From NCBI GenBank assembly GCA_002798275.1, contig NWQR01000007.1:62001-126000 (forward strand): a stretch of 64,000 nt of DNA, read 5' to 3'. This document shows positions 28,985 through 37,069 of the stretch, in pieces (position 1 is the stretch's first letter; every line of letters begins with the position of its first letter). The notes below the pieces were generated by a model. The model saw nothing but the letters and a program-made list of their open reading frames with translations. It was not told where the DNA came from and did no database searches. The position numbers and the translations under genes are program-made. The stretch comes from Lysobacteraceae bacterium NML08-0793. GTDB taxonomy: Bacteria; Pseudomonadota; Gammaproteobacteria; Xanthomonadales; Xanthomonadaceae.

Positions 28985-29897
28985 TGCCGATGCTCCAGAC
29001 AAGATTGACGACCAGTGCAAGAGCCGCCCACAGCCAGGCGCTCCGGCGAACCAGATGCCAGGCCGCAGTGATGGCAGCGGCATCGGCGCGGCGACCGGCG
29101 CCCAATTGCGGGCGCTCGGTCATCTGGCCGTGATACGCTGCCGCGCCACCCAATTGCAGTTGCAATGCCCCTGCCCCTGCGGCCATCACCGGCCCTGCAT
29201 TCGGGCTTTTCCATTGATGCCCCTGTTCTCGCCAGGCGCGCAACGCGCTGCCGGTAGCGCCCAGCAAGGCATAGCTCAAAGCTGTCAGCCGCGCCGGAAT
29301 GAAGTTCAGCACATCATCCAGACGTGCCGCGCACATGCCGAAGCGTGAAAAGCGCGCATTGCGATAACCCCACATCGCATCCAGCGTATTGGCAAGCCGA
29401 TACAGCAGCACGCCCGGCGCGCCCAGTAGCAAGCACCAGAAAATCGCCGCGAGCACCGCATCGCAGCCGTTTTCCAGTACTGATTCTGTTGCTGCGGTGG
29501 CAACGCCGGTTTCATCCAACTGCCCGGTATCACGGCTGACCATCTGTCCCACGGCTTGACGCGCGGCGGGCAAATCCTGCTGCTGCAAGGCGGCTGTTAC
29601 TGCCGCAGCGTGCTCGCCGAGGCTACGCAGGCCAATGGCCAGATACAGCATCAGGGCAGTAAACAAAGCTTCAAGCCACGGCCATCGCCCAAGCCCGCCA
29701 ACCAGCGCCATAGAGACTGCTACCCAGGGCAAGACCGCCAATACCCAGGCCAGTACACCGGCCATGCGGCTGTCGCGATAGACAAGGCGTTCAAGCCATG
29801 TGGCAAAGCGCCCGAAGGCTACCAGCGGATGCGCCCGGCGCGGCTCTCCCAGCCAAGCATCCAGACACAGGGCGGCGATAACGATCATTGCGGACAT
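28977..29897 (-). CDS. cbiB: Adenosylcobinamide-phosphate synthase CbiB
   Basis: A 306-aa membrane enzyme attaching aminopropanol (phosphate) to adenosylcobyric acid. Blocks are [19 protein letters not shown] (about 11-29), [20 protein letters not shown] (about 129-148), [11 protein letters not shown] (about 181-191) and the cytosolic loop [20 protein letters not shown] (about 240-259). ATG 29895-29897 was chosen; a second ATG lies three codons on. Upstream, 180 nt without a gene separate it from cobO. Confidence 0.93.
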   Translation of the reverse strand: MSAMIVIAALCLDAWLGEPRRAHPLVAFGRFATWLERLVYRDSRMAGVLAWVLAVLPWVAVSMALVGGLGRWPWLEALFTALMLYLAIGLRSLGEHAAAVTAALQQQDLPAARQAVGQMVSRDTGQLDETGVATAATESVLENGCDAVLAAIFWCLLLGAPGVLLYRLANTLDAMWGYRNARFSRFGMCAARLDDVLNFIPARLTALSYALLGATGSALRAWREQGHQWKSPNAGPVMAAGAGALQLQLGGAAAYHGQMTERPQLGAGRRADAAAITAAWHLVRRSAWLWAALALVVNLVWSIGNA

Positions 29898-29996
29898 GGC
29901 GCGGCTCTTGGGGCTTGCAAGCGTGCTGTTGCTTTTGACTTTCCGCCCTGCTCTGGCGCGCCGCGCCAAGCTTCCAGCACAAACAAGGCAAAGCCG

Positions 29997-30025
29997 CTGG
30001 ACTTCGGCCCGCGCCGGAATGACGG
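29997..30025. repeat. REP-like short palindromic element
   Basis: In the 180-nt gap between cobO and cbiB (29,898-30,077) the sequence GACTTCGGCCCGCGCCGGAA then TGACGG forms a stem TTCGGC (30003-30008) / GCCGGAA (30013-30019). It resembles the dispersed CGTCATTCCGGC-type intergenic palindromes common in xanthomonad-like genomes. Only one copy is in the window, so repetitiveness is not shown here. Nothing else was seen in this gap. Confidence 0.3.
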
Positions 30026-30077
30026 CGATACGCCATGCAGGTTTGTCCGCACCCCCCTCATACCGTTGAACCGGCAC

Positions 30078-30686
30078 TCACAGTTCAATGCCTTTCTGCG
30101 CCTTGATACCGGCCTTGAAGGCATGTTTGACCAGCCGCATTTCGCTCACCGTATCCGCCGCCGCAATCAGCCCATCCGGTGCGCCGCGCCCGGTTATCAC
30201 CACATGCTGATGATGCGGACGGCTCTTGAGCGCTGCCAGCACCGCATCCAGCTGAACATAGTTTTTCACCAGCGCGATGTTCAGCTCATCCAGCAGCACG
30301 AATTGAAAATGCGCATCTGCCAACATCGCGCGGGCTTCATCCCAAGCAGCCGAAGCTGCGGCAAGATCGCGTTCTAAGCTTTGCGTTTCCCAGGTAAAGC
30401 CCTCGCCCATCACCCGGTAGCGCAATTGGCTTTCGGCAAAGCGGCGAAAAAATGCTTCTTCGCCGGTGGCAAAACTGCCCTTGATGAACTGCACCACGCC
30501 ACAGCGCATGCCATGTCCTAGGGCGCGTGCCAGCATGCCAAAGCCAGACGAGCTTTTGCCCTTGCCGTTGCCGGTATTGACCACTACCACGCCGCGGTCT
30601 TCTTGGGCGCGGGCGATGCGGGCATCCACCAGCGCTTTTTTGCGCTGGGCGCGTTCACGGTAGCGGGCTTCGTCCAGTGTGCTCAC
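30078..30686 (-). CDS. cobO: Cob(I)yrinic acid a,c-diamide adenosyltransferase
   Basis: A 202-aa CobA/CobO/BtuR-type enzyme that adds the 5'-deoxyadenosyl ligand to cobalt of corrinoids. P-loop VVNTGNGKGKSSSGFGMLAR (about 35-54), QFIKGSFATGEE (about 66-77), FVLLDELNIAL (about 128-138) and VITGRGAPDGLIAAADTVSE (about 162-181). The start is GTG at 30684-30686, sharing GTGA with the stop of the preceding membrane-protein gene. Confidence 0.95.
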   Translation of the reverse strand: MSTLDEARYRERAQRKKALVDARIARAQEDRGVVVVNTGNGKGKSSSGFGMLARALGHGMRCGVVQFIKGSFATGEEAFFRRFAESQLRYRVMGEGFTWETQSLERDLAAASAAWDEARAMLADAHFQFVLLDELNIALVKNYVQLDAVLAALKSRPHHQHVVITGRGAPDGLIAAADTVSEMRLVKHAFKAGIKAQKGIEL

Positions 30687-31273
30687 GCCTTGGCCGTCTG
30701 CGTCCGGGCGATATGGCTGCCGAAGATGCGCCAGAGCAAAAGACCGGCACCAATATAGGCCGTTGCGGTCATCACATAAGACGGCCCCCAGCGCCAGGCG
30801 CGTGCCAGGTATTCGGCCATGTGCGGCTCGGCATAGCGGCCGCCCAGCCAGTAGAACGACCCATTGGAAATGATGAAAGCCGCGCTGCTGGCGAGAAACC
30901 CGGCCACGGCCACGGTCAACAGCGAAGTCATCTGCGTTGACAGCCTGTGGCTGACGGCGCGCCCGCTATACCACAACACGGCATAGGCCACTTGCAGAAA
31001 GCCATAGCTTGGGGTCACGCAGTGAGAGTTGAAGAAACTTTCCCCGCGCAGCGAGATGGCGGTTACGTCGATGGTGATGCCCAGCAACACGAAGGCCAGG
31101 AACAGCCGGTGCTTGGCAAGCAGCAATCCGCCCAAGAAAAACACAGCCATCGAGGCATCGTACAGATGCAGCAGATGACCGATTTCATGAAAACGGGTCA
31201 GCACCATCGCCAAAATCAGGGCAAACAAGGTGATGCGCGTTTGCCGGACAGAAGTATCAGTATCCGCAAGCAT
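30683..31273 (-). CDS. Unknown membrane protein of the cobalamin cluster
   Basis: A 196-aa polytopic membrane protein with about five helices: TLFALILAMVLTRFHEIGHL (about 16-35, containing FHEIGHLLHL), MAVFFLGGLLLAKHRLFLAF, LQVAYAVLWYSG, LLTVAVAGFLASSAAFIISN and SYVMTATAYIGAGLLLWRIF. I do not recognise a family. It lies between btuB and cobO, overlaps cobO (GTGA) and is 66 nt downstream of btuB, so it is read from the B12 riboswitch leader; a role in corrinoid or cobalt movement across the inner membrane is a guess from context. ATG 31271-31273 was preferred over a TTG 12 nt upstream because GGAG precedes it at proper spacing. Confidence 0.8.
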   Translation of the reverse strand: MLADTDTSVRQTRITLFALILAMVLTRFHEIGHLLHLYDASMAVFFLGGLLLAKHRLFLAFVLLGITIDVTAISLRGESFFNSHCVTPSYGFLQVAYAVLWYSGRAVSHRLSTQMTSLLTVAVAGFLASSAAFIISNGSFYWLGGRYAEPHMAEYLARAWRWGPSYVMTATAYIGAGLLLWRIFGSHIARTQTAKA

Positions 31274-31339
31274 GGAAGTCTCCAATTTCAGAGCGGACGG
31301 CGTGGCAAGCCACGCCGCCGCGAGGTTCAGCCGCCGGGC

Positions 31340-33238
31340 TTAGCGAACGCCACCATAGCGCAATGCCAGCTGCCAAGTGCGACCGGCCTGATGGTAAAAC
31401 GCCGCCGTTTCGTAGCGCTTGTCAAAGACGTTTTCCACGCTGGCCTGCAACTGCCATTGCGGGGCAAAGCGCCAACCAGCGCGCAAATCGGTCAGGCCAT
31501 AGCCGCCCAAGGCGGTGCGATTGGCAAGGTCGTCATAGCGACGGCCTGCGCCCAGCAACGAGGCACCGAACTCGAAATCGCCGAAGCTGCGGTCAACATC
31601 AATCCGCGCGCTCTGCTTGGCGCGGCGCGGCAACAGATTGCCGCGATGCGTGCCACTCAAGCTTTTCGGGTTCAGCCAGGTCAGCGCGGCGCGCACCTGC
31701 CAGCCGGCAACATCGGTATCGGCACCGATTTCTAGGCCCCGGATACGGGCGCGGTCAACATTGCCCGGCGCAAAAATCGACGCATCATAGGCAATCAAGT
31801 CATCGACCGTGTTTTGGTACAGCTGCACATTCCAACCGCCCCACAGATGCTCGCCACGCAGGCCCAGCTCCAGGTTGCGGGCGCGCTCCGGGCGCAGCGC
31901 GGCATTGCCGAAGCCAGGGTAATACAGTTCGTTGAAGGTCGGCGCCTTGAACGCATTGCCCCAACTGGCCGACAGGCGCAGGGCTTCGGAAAGCTGCCAG
32001 CCCCATTGCGCCGAGCCAGTGGTGCGATTGCCGAACTGGTCATTGCGGTCATGGCGCGCCGACAATTGCAGGCTGTGCGCGGCGAAGGTCTGCATCCACT
32101 GGGCGTAAACGGCGCGATTATTGCGACGATCCTGCACATAGGCGGTATCGCTTTCCAGCGCATCGCGGTTCCATTCAAAGCCAGCCAGAAGGCGGGCATC
32201 GTTGCCCGGATTCCAGTCGGCCTGAAGCCCGGCCTGGCTGCGGTCGGTATTGAAGGTGCTCTTCCAGACGCCGTTTTTGTAGTTTTCGCTGTGGTCGGCA
32301 GAACGCCCGATATTCAGGGTCAGGGAGAAATCCTCATTCAACTGATAGCCAAGTTGTGCGCCCAGCACCTGCTGGCGGCCTTCGGCCTCGTTCACGAAGC
32401 TGCCGTCGTAATGCGTGCGGGTGCGTGCCAGCAGCGCATTGCCCTGCAAGCGCCACTGCTCATTCAGGTTCACCCCGGCATTGCCGCTGATCGACTGATT
32501 GCGATAGCCATCGCGGTCGGGCTCATCGGCAAAGCAGCCGGCACCGGCCACATAGCCGGGCTGCCCCCAACTGCCCTGCGCAGCGCGGCCACGACAGGCA
32601 TTGAAGCCATCGGTTTCATCATGCGAAAGCCCCAGCGAATACCAGCCGCGCTCATTTTGCCCGCCAGCTCCGACGCTGATCTTGCGGTGGCCATGACTGC
32701 CGAGCGAAACCGCCAGATTCGGATTGAACGCCGCCGCGCCAGCACTGCTGCCATCGCGGGTGAAAATCTGGATCACCCCGCCGATCGCCTCGGAACCATA
32801 CAGGCTGGAATACGGCCCGCGCACGATTTCGATGCGCTCGATCTGATCCAGCGGGATGTCTTGCCAGGCCGCCCCGCCACTGCTGGCAGAGCCAAGGCGC
32901 ACGCCATCAATCAGCAACAAGGTGTGATCCGATTCGGTGCCACGCAAAAACAGCGAACTGGCCTTGCCCGCGCCGCCATTGTTGGCGAACTGGATTCCGG
33001 CACGACCGCGCAGCAAATCCAGCAGCGATTGCGCCTGGCTGCGCTCGATTTCGTCCCGTCCAATAACCGTAGTCGCGGCCACCAACTGACGCAGGCTCAC
33101 CGGCTGGCGCGTGCCGGTCACGACGATGTCATCGAGCTTGCGCGAATCATCGCCAGCCTGGACAGCAAAGGAAGTACACACTGCGGCCAGTGCCACGGCC
33201 AGAACCGCCGGGCGGCAGTGGGGAAAAGCATTTTTCAT
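31340..33238 (-). CDS. btuB: TonB-dependent vitamin B12 receptor, BtuB-like
   Basis: A 632-aa outer-membrane receptor for corrinoids. Signal peptide MKNAFPHCRPAVLAVALAAV with cleavage near AVQA (about 28); TonB-box-like LDDIVVTGTRQ (about 36-46). Plug domain with RSQAQSLLDLLRGRAGIQFA, SLFLRGTESDHTLLLIDGVR and IERIEIVRGPYSSLYGSEA (about 130-148), then the beta-barrel. It ends LALRYGGVR rather than in the usual terminal Phe. The ATG at 33236-33238 follows GGAG at good spacing. The upstream cobalamin riboswitch confirms the B12 assignment. Confidence 0.93.
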   Translation of the reverse strand: MKNAFPHCRPAVLAVALAAVCTSFAVQAGDDSRKLDDIVVTGTRQPVSLRQLVAATTVIGRDEIERSQAQSLLDLLRGRAGIQFANNGGAGKASSLFLRGTESDHTLLLIDGVRLGSASSGGAAWQDIPLDQIERIEIVRGPYSSLYGSEAIGGVIQIFTRDGSSAGAAAFNPNLAVSLGSHGHRKISVGAGGQNERGWYSLGLSHDETDGFNACRGRAAQGSWGQPGYVAGAGCFADEPDRDGYRNQSISGNAGVNLNEQWRLQGNALLARTRTHYDGSFVNEAEGRQQVLGAQLGYQLNEDFSLTLNIGRSADHSENYKNGVWKSTFNTDRSQAGLQADWNPGNDARLLAGFEWNRDALESDTAYVQDRRNNRAVYAQWMQTFAAHSLQLSARHDRNDQFGNRTTGSAQWGWQLSEALRLSASWGNAFKAPTFNELYYPGFGNAALRPERARNLELGLRGEHLWGGWNVQLYQNTVDDLIAYDASIFAPGNVDRARIRGLEIGADTDVAGWQVRAALTWLNPKSLSGTHRGNLLPRRAKQSARIDVDRSFGDFEFGASLLGAGRRYDDLANRTALGGYGLTDLRAGWRFAPQWQLQASVENVFDKRYETAAFYHQAGRTWQLALRYGGVR

Positions 33239-33349
33239 TGATAAAAGCTCCAGCCGCGCCCATCCGCACGGCATCCAAGTGAAATAAAGAAGCATGCAGG
33301 ACACCGCCGCAGGCCGCTGCCTGCCAGGCCACGCCCGGCGCATGTTCGT

Positions 33350-33545
33350 TTCACCCAAGGCCGGTCTCCGGGCTTGTGCACCGAGTACGGCGATGCCGTT
33401 ACTCGCGCCTCCACGCCTTCCCATGCAGAGCGCACAGTGGCCGTGTGTGGAAGTTTGCGCACCTACCGTTGCGGGGGCAGCTCCGGCTTTGACCCAAGGC
33501 CGTACCGGATTCCCGTTTCAGCCCGGACATTGCGGCCTGGGCTAC
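33350..33545 (-). promoter_or_regulatory. Cobalamin (AdoCbl) riboswitch
   Basis: Read on the minus strand, the leader holds the expected landmarks in order: GGGCTGAAACGGGAATCCGG, the conserved core AGCTGCCCCCGCAACGGTA (complement of about 33463-33482), GCCACTG (about 33434-33440) and the B12 box AAGCCCGGAGACCGGCCTT (complement of 33357-33375). GTCCGGGCT near the 5' end can pair with AGCCCGGAGAC of the B12 box, and CCAGGCC with GGCCTTGG closes the outer stem. It controls btuB and presumably the whole downstream cobalamin cluster, lowering expression when B12 is ample. The expression platform (33,239-33,350) contains a GCAGGC-AGCG-GCCTGC hairpin but I cannot decide between terminator and RBS sequestration. 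Confidence 0.93.
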
Positions 33546-33573
33546 CTGGGGCGCGCGCATTTTACCCGGCCTT

Positions 33574-33601
33574 TTGGGCAATAGCGTATAGCGCGTAAAA
33601 T
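33574..33601 (+). promoter_or_regulatory. Possible yceH promoter
   Basis: TTGGGC (33574-33579) and TAAAAT (33596-33601) with a 16-bp spacer, 30 nt before the yceH ATG. It lies just outside the 5' end of the riboswitch leader, in the divergent promoter region shared with the cobalamin cluster. Confidence 0.4.
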
Positions 33602-33630
33602 GCCGCCCGACTCACATACCGCCTATCGAC

Positions 33631-34350
33631 ATGACCGACAGCAACCCACTGCGCACCTTGAACGCCATCGAAGCCCGCATCCTCGGCTGCCTTATCGAAA
33701 AAGAAGCCACCACCCCGGATGTTTACCCGCTGACGGTCAATAACGTGATGATGGCCTGCAACCAGAAAACCGCCCGCGAGCCAGTGATGTCGCTGGAGCA
33801 AGGCGCGGTGCATTACGCATTGCGACAGCTGGAAGTGCATGGCCTGGTGCGCTCGCAGCACACCGCCCGCGCCGAACGCTATGCCCATCGCTTTGAACTG
33901 GTTTACGGCCTGACCCCGCCACAAACCGCGCTGATGGCCTTGTTGATGCTGCGTGGCGCGCAAACCGCCCATGAACTGTATGCCCGCAGCGAGCGTCTGG
34001 CGAAGTTTGAAAATGTCGAAGAAGTGCAGGCGGTGCTGGAGCGCCTGATGCAGAAGGACACGCCGCTGGTGGCACTGGTACCACGCAAATCCGGCCAGCG
34101 CGGCGAGCGCTATCGCCATTTGCTTGTACCCGGCGAAATGATTGAAGACGATGAGGAGCAAGACTTCGACACCCCGGCAGGCCAACCCAGCCTGCGCGAG
34201 CGCGTAGCCGAGCTTGAAACCCGCCTTGCCGCAGTGGAAGCGCAGCTGGCTACCCTATCGGGATCGGCTGGCAACAACGCCGTCGATACAAGCGCCGAAG
34301 CCAGCCCTGCCCCGTCGCCGGAAAGCACAACGCCATCCCATTTGGCTTGA
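33631..34350 (+). CDS. yceH: YceH family protein (DUF480)
   Basis: A 239-aa protein with two winged-helix-like modules. LNAIEARILGCLIEKEATTP (about 10-29), then TVNNVMMACNQKTAREPVMS (about 35-54) and LTPPQTALMALLMLRGAQTA (about 93-112) are characteristic. A C-terminal coiled-coil segment (LRERVAELETRLAAVEAQLA, about 187-206) is followed by a low-complexity Ala/Ser/Pro tail. The molecular role is not established. Convergent with nadK (18 nt between stops). Confidence 0.92.
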   Translation: MTDSNPLRTLNAIEARILGCLIEKEATTPDVYPLTVNNVMMACNQKTAREPVMSLEQGAVHYALRQLEVHGLVRSQHTARAERYAHRFELVYGLTPPQTALMALLMLRGAQTAHELYARSERLAKFENVEEVQAVLERLMQKDTPLVALVPRKSGQRGERYRHLLVPGEMIEDDEEQDFDTPAGQPSLRERVAELETRLAAVEAQLATLSGSAGNNAVDTSAEASPAPSPESTTPSHLA

Positions 34351-34368
34351 TGCGAGCCTCGCCTGCAC

Positions 34369-35136
34369 TCAAGCCACGAATTGCTCGGCGAGGATGCGCT
34401 CTTCCAGATTGTGTTCGGGGTCGAACAGTACAGTCACCGTGTGACTGTGCGACTCGCGGATAATCACCTCGACCACATCGCGGACTTCGTGCGAATCAGC
34501 GGTGGCGCTGACCGGGCGCTTGTAGTGGTCGAGTACGCGAAAGCGCAATTCGGTATCGGCCTTGAGCACCGCGCCGCGCCAGCGCCGGGGGCGGAACGGG
34601 GCAATCGGGGTGAGTGCAATCACCTGTGCGCCAAGCGGCAGAATCGGGCCGCCTGCGGAGAAGTTGTAGGCGGTACTGCCCGCGGTGGTGGCGACCATCA
34701 CGCCGTCGCAAATCAGCTCATCAAGGCGTTCTTCGCCATTCAAGTCGATGCCGATATGCGCAGCCTGCCGGGTTTGCCGCAGCAGCGAGACTTCGTTATA
34801 GGCCAGTGACTGGATGCGTGCGCCGGATTCGGTCTGCGCCTGCATCTGCAAGGGACGCAATACCGAAGGCTCGGCGGCGGCAATGCGCTCGGGCAGCGAT
34901 TCAATGCGCTGCTGATTCATCAAAAACCCCAATGTGCCGAGCTTCATGCCGTATACGGGTTTGCCGAGCTCACCATGCCGGTGCAGGGTTTGCAGCATGA
35001 AGCCATCGCCGCCCAGTGCGACCAGTACATCGGCCTCTGCCGGGCTTGACTGGCCGTGAATGGCGGTCAGCTCAGCCAGTGCCTGGGTAGCGTGTTCGGT
35101 GGGGCTTGCCAGAAAGGCCAGACGCGGATTTTTCAT
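34369..35136 (-). CDS. nadK: NAD kinase
   Basis: A 255-aa ATP-NAD kinase, sole route to NADP in most bacteria and usually essential. Family motifs are [19 protein letters not shown] (about 37-55, GGDG), [13 protein letters not shown] (about 63-75), AYNEVSLLR (about 112-120) and the glycine-rich [20 protein letters not shown] (about 143-162). The ATG at 35134-35136 ([12 protein letters not shown]) is preferred to a longer reading. The insertion element begins about 40-48 bp upstream of this start codon, so the original promoter has probably been displaced. Confidence 0.94.
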   Translation of the reverse strand: MKNPRLAFLASPTEHATQALAELTAIHGQSSPAEADVLVALGGDGFMLQTLHRHGELGKPVYGMKLGTLGFLMNQQRIESLPERIAAAEPSVLRPLQMQAQTESGARIQSLAYNEVSLLRQTRQAAHIGIDLNGEERLDELICDGVMVATTAGSTAYNFSAGGPILPLGAQVIALTPIAPFRPRRWRGAVLKADTELRFRVLDHYKRPVSATADSHEVRDVVEVIIRESHSHTVTVLFDPEHNLEERILAEQFVA

Positions 35137-35176
35137 GGCGCGAGCATAACGCGAAGCCCATCTTGCTTGCCATGCG

Positions 35177-35184
35177 CAAAACAA
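35177..35184. repeat. Target-site duplication, left copy
   Basis: The octamer CAAAACAA directly abuts the left inverted repeat at 35185 and is repeated exactly at 38557-38564 on the other side of the element. 8-bp duplications are typical of ISL3-family transposition. Confidence 0.9.
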
Positions 35185-35208
35185 GGGTATACGGATTTAA
35201 TGGTTGAT
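35185..35208 (+). repeat. Left inverted repeat of the element
   Basis: A 24-bp terminus beginning GGGTATACGGATTTAATGG and ending TTGAT; the complement of 38533-38556 differs at three positions (6, 7 and 14). Confidence 0.92.
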
Positions 35209-35242
35209 GGGTCACCTTCACCCCATCAATCTGATACCACCC

Positions 35243-36533
35243 TCAGATGGTTGATAGATCGACTCCGTAGTTGAGTTCCTCTGCGAAGTCCGGCAGTCCG
35301 TAACCGATGGTTTTCTTGTAGAAAGGAGAGACCTTCGCAGTCGGTGCCTTCTTCTTGTGCTTCGTGGTGTAGAGCATTCGTGCCCGCATCACCTCGAAGG
35401 AGTAACCGCGCCCTTCACGGTTCTTGTCCTTGGCCAGTCGGTTGATGGACTCCGTGTAAGCGTTGGTGACGGGCATGTCCGTCTCGAAGTAGGTCATGGT
35501 CTCTTCGCGCCAGTTTCCCACTGCCCTGACCAGATCGCTCCAGACTTCCTTTTGGCCCTTCGGGATGGTGGCTATCCACTCGTCCAGGGCGGCTTCTGCC
35601 TGGAGCCGTGTGGTGGCGTCCCAGATGCCGTAGAAGAGCTCCTTGTGCTCGTAGGCGGCCAGCAGTTGCGGGAACGCGCCTGTCCAGGTCTCCATGATGA
35701 GGCGCTCCCGGTCTGAGACTTCGTGAGCGCGTTTCAGCAGGATTTTCCGGTCTCCCTTGAGAGTCCGGCTCTGGGACGGTTTCAGCTCCTTTCTGAGGCC
35801 CTTGCGCACTCTCTCTAGGGCATCGTTGGCCATGCGCACCACATGGAACTTATCGACCACGATACGGGCCTGGGGCAGCACAGCCTTGACCGCTGCCCGG
35901 TAGGGGGTTCCACATGTCCATGCTGACGATCTCGACCTTCTGCCGGTCTTTCAGCTTCATCAGGTAGTTGGTCACCACGTCCTGGCGGCGGGTGGCCAGC
36001 AGGTCGAGCAGGGTTCGCTCCTCAATGTTGGTCAGAATGCAGCGGTAGCGCTTGTTCAGGTATAGCTCGTCAATGCCCAGGATGCGGGGCGTCTCGAAGC
36101 GGTGCCAGCGCCCCAGGAACTCGGCGCGGGCGTTGAAGATGTCGCGCACCGTCTTCTCGTCCAGGCCGGTCTGTGCCGCCACAAAGGTGTAGGGGTGGTT
36201 GAAGGATTCCTTCTCCACGTACTCATGCAGCCGCAGTGTCATACGGAATCCGTCCACCATCTCCGGTAGCTGGGGCCTGAATGTTGTCTTGCAGGCCCGG
36301 CAGGTGTATCGGCGGCGGACCACCCAGAGAGTGACCCGTTTGCCGTGGATGGGCAGATCACGATAGGGAACGTCACGCTTGCCGAACCGTACGAACTCAC
36401 CCTGCACGCCGCATTACTCGCAGGCGATGGGATCGGGCACGTCCACCTGGAAGTGCATTTCGTCGTCGGTTGATTTGCCGCCCAGTACTTGGTATTGCGG
36501 CAGGTGAAGGATGTTGTCGGGAAGTTCGGTCAT
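35243..36533 (-). pseudogene. tnpA: ISL3-family transposase gene, disrupted
   Basis: The original reading runs from ATG 36531-36533 to 35243. Two lesions are visible. First, an in-frame TAA at 36414-36416 (codon 40) falls inside the N-terminal CxxC zinc finger (Ile-Ala-Cys-Glu-stop-Cys-Gly-Val). Second, a frame change lies at the G5 run 35903-35907, where removing one base restores WNPYRAAVKAVLPQARIVVD. The pieces 35850-36407 (RRYTCRACKTTFRP, FETPRILGIDELYL) and 35243-35881 (VVDKFHVVRMANDAL, NAYTESINRLAKDKNREGRG) carry the ISL3 DDE domain. The start overlaps the lspA stop (ATGA). Inactive unless the frame change is a sequencing error, and even then the stop remains. Confidence 0.9.
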
Positions 36534-37066
36534 GGTGTTGTATAGGCGTAGGTGTCAGTCAGATCCATCCGACTCGGCATTGGTGTTTGCTTTTTACCCA
36601 ACAAGCTGCTGGAAACGAAAAGTAAGGCACCGAGGACAATTGCAATATCAGCCAGGTTGAAGGCCGGCCAATGCCAGTCTCGCCAATAGAAATCAAAGGA
36701 ATCCACAACATAGCCGCGAAAGACCCGGTCAATCAGGTTACCCATGGCGCCACCGAGGATAAGACTGTAAGCGATGGCTTCTCCTTTATGACGATTTTCA
36801 AGGATCAGCTTGATCAGAAAAATCGAGACCACTACCGCGATTCCGATAAAAAAGTAGCGCAGCCAGCCTCCACCATTCGCAAAAAGACTGAATGCGGCAC
36901 CGGTGTTCCATAGGTGCACCCAGTTAAAGAACGGGGTCACCGAAACATACTCGCCATAGGCCATTGATTGCTGCACCAGCCACTTTACAGCCTGATCAGA
37001 CGCTGCCAGCAGGCCCGATATGGACAATAGGGCATACGGCGAGAGCTTTTTGCCAATAATGAGCAT
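36530..37066 (-). CDS. lspA: Lipoprotein signal peptidase LspA, element-borne
   Basis: A 178-aa signal peptidase II with four membrane helices. It retains the conserved blocks LLAASDQAVKWLV (about 20-32), HLWNTGAAFSLF (about 51-62), the first catalytic Asp region GGAMGNLIDRVFRGYVVDSF (about 104-123) and the second, FNLADIAIVLGALL (about 135-148). It cleaves prolipoprotein signal peptides. As part of an ISPpu12-type element it is an accessory copy; the host lspA is expected elsewhere. It lies 3 nt after the CDF gene and overlaps tnpA. Confidence 0.94.
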   Translation of the reverse strand: MLIIGKKLSPYALLSISGLLAASDQAVKWLVQQSMAYGEYVSVTPFFNWVHLWNTGAAFSLFANGGGWLRYFFIGIAVVVSIFLIKLILENRHKGEAIAYSLILGGAMGNLIDRVFRGYVVDSFDFYWRDWHWPAFNLADIAIVLGALLFVSSSLLGKKQTPMPSRMDLTDTYAYTTP

Positions 37067-37069
37067 TAT

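Noticed and set aside
35850-35910. Programmed frameshift joining the two transposase halves
   Set aside because: The slip site is a plain C5 run on the coding strand without a slippery heptamer or supporting structure, ISL3 transposases are normally single frames, and a separate nonsense codon upstream already breaks the gene.
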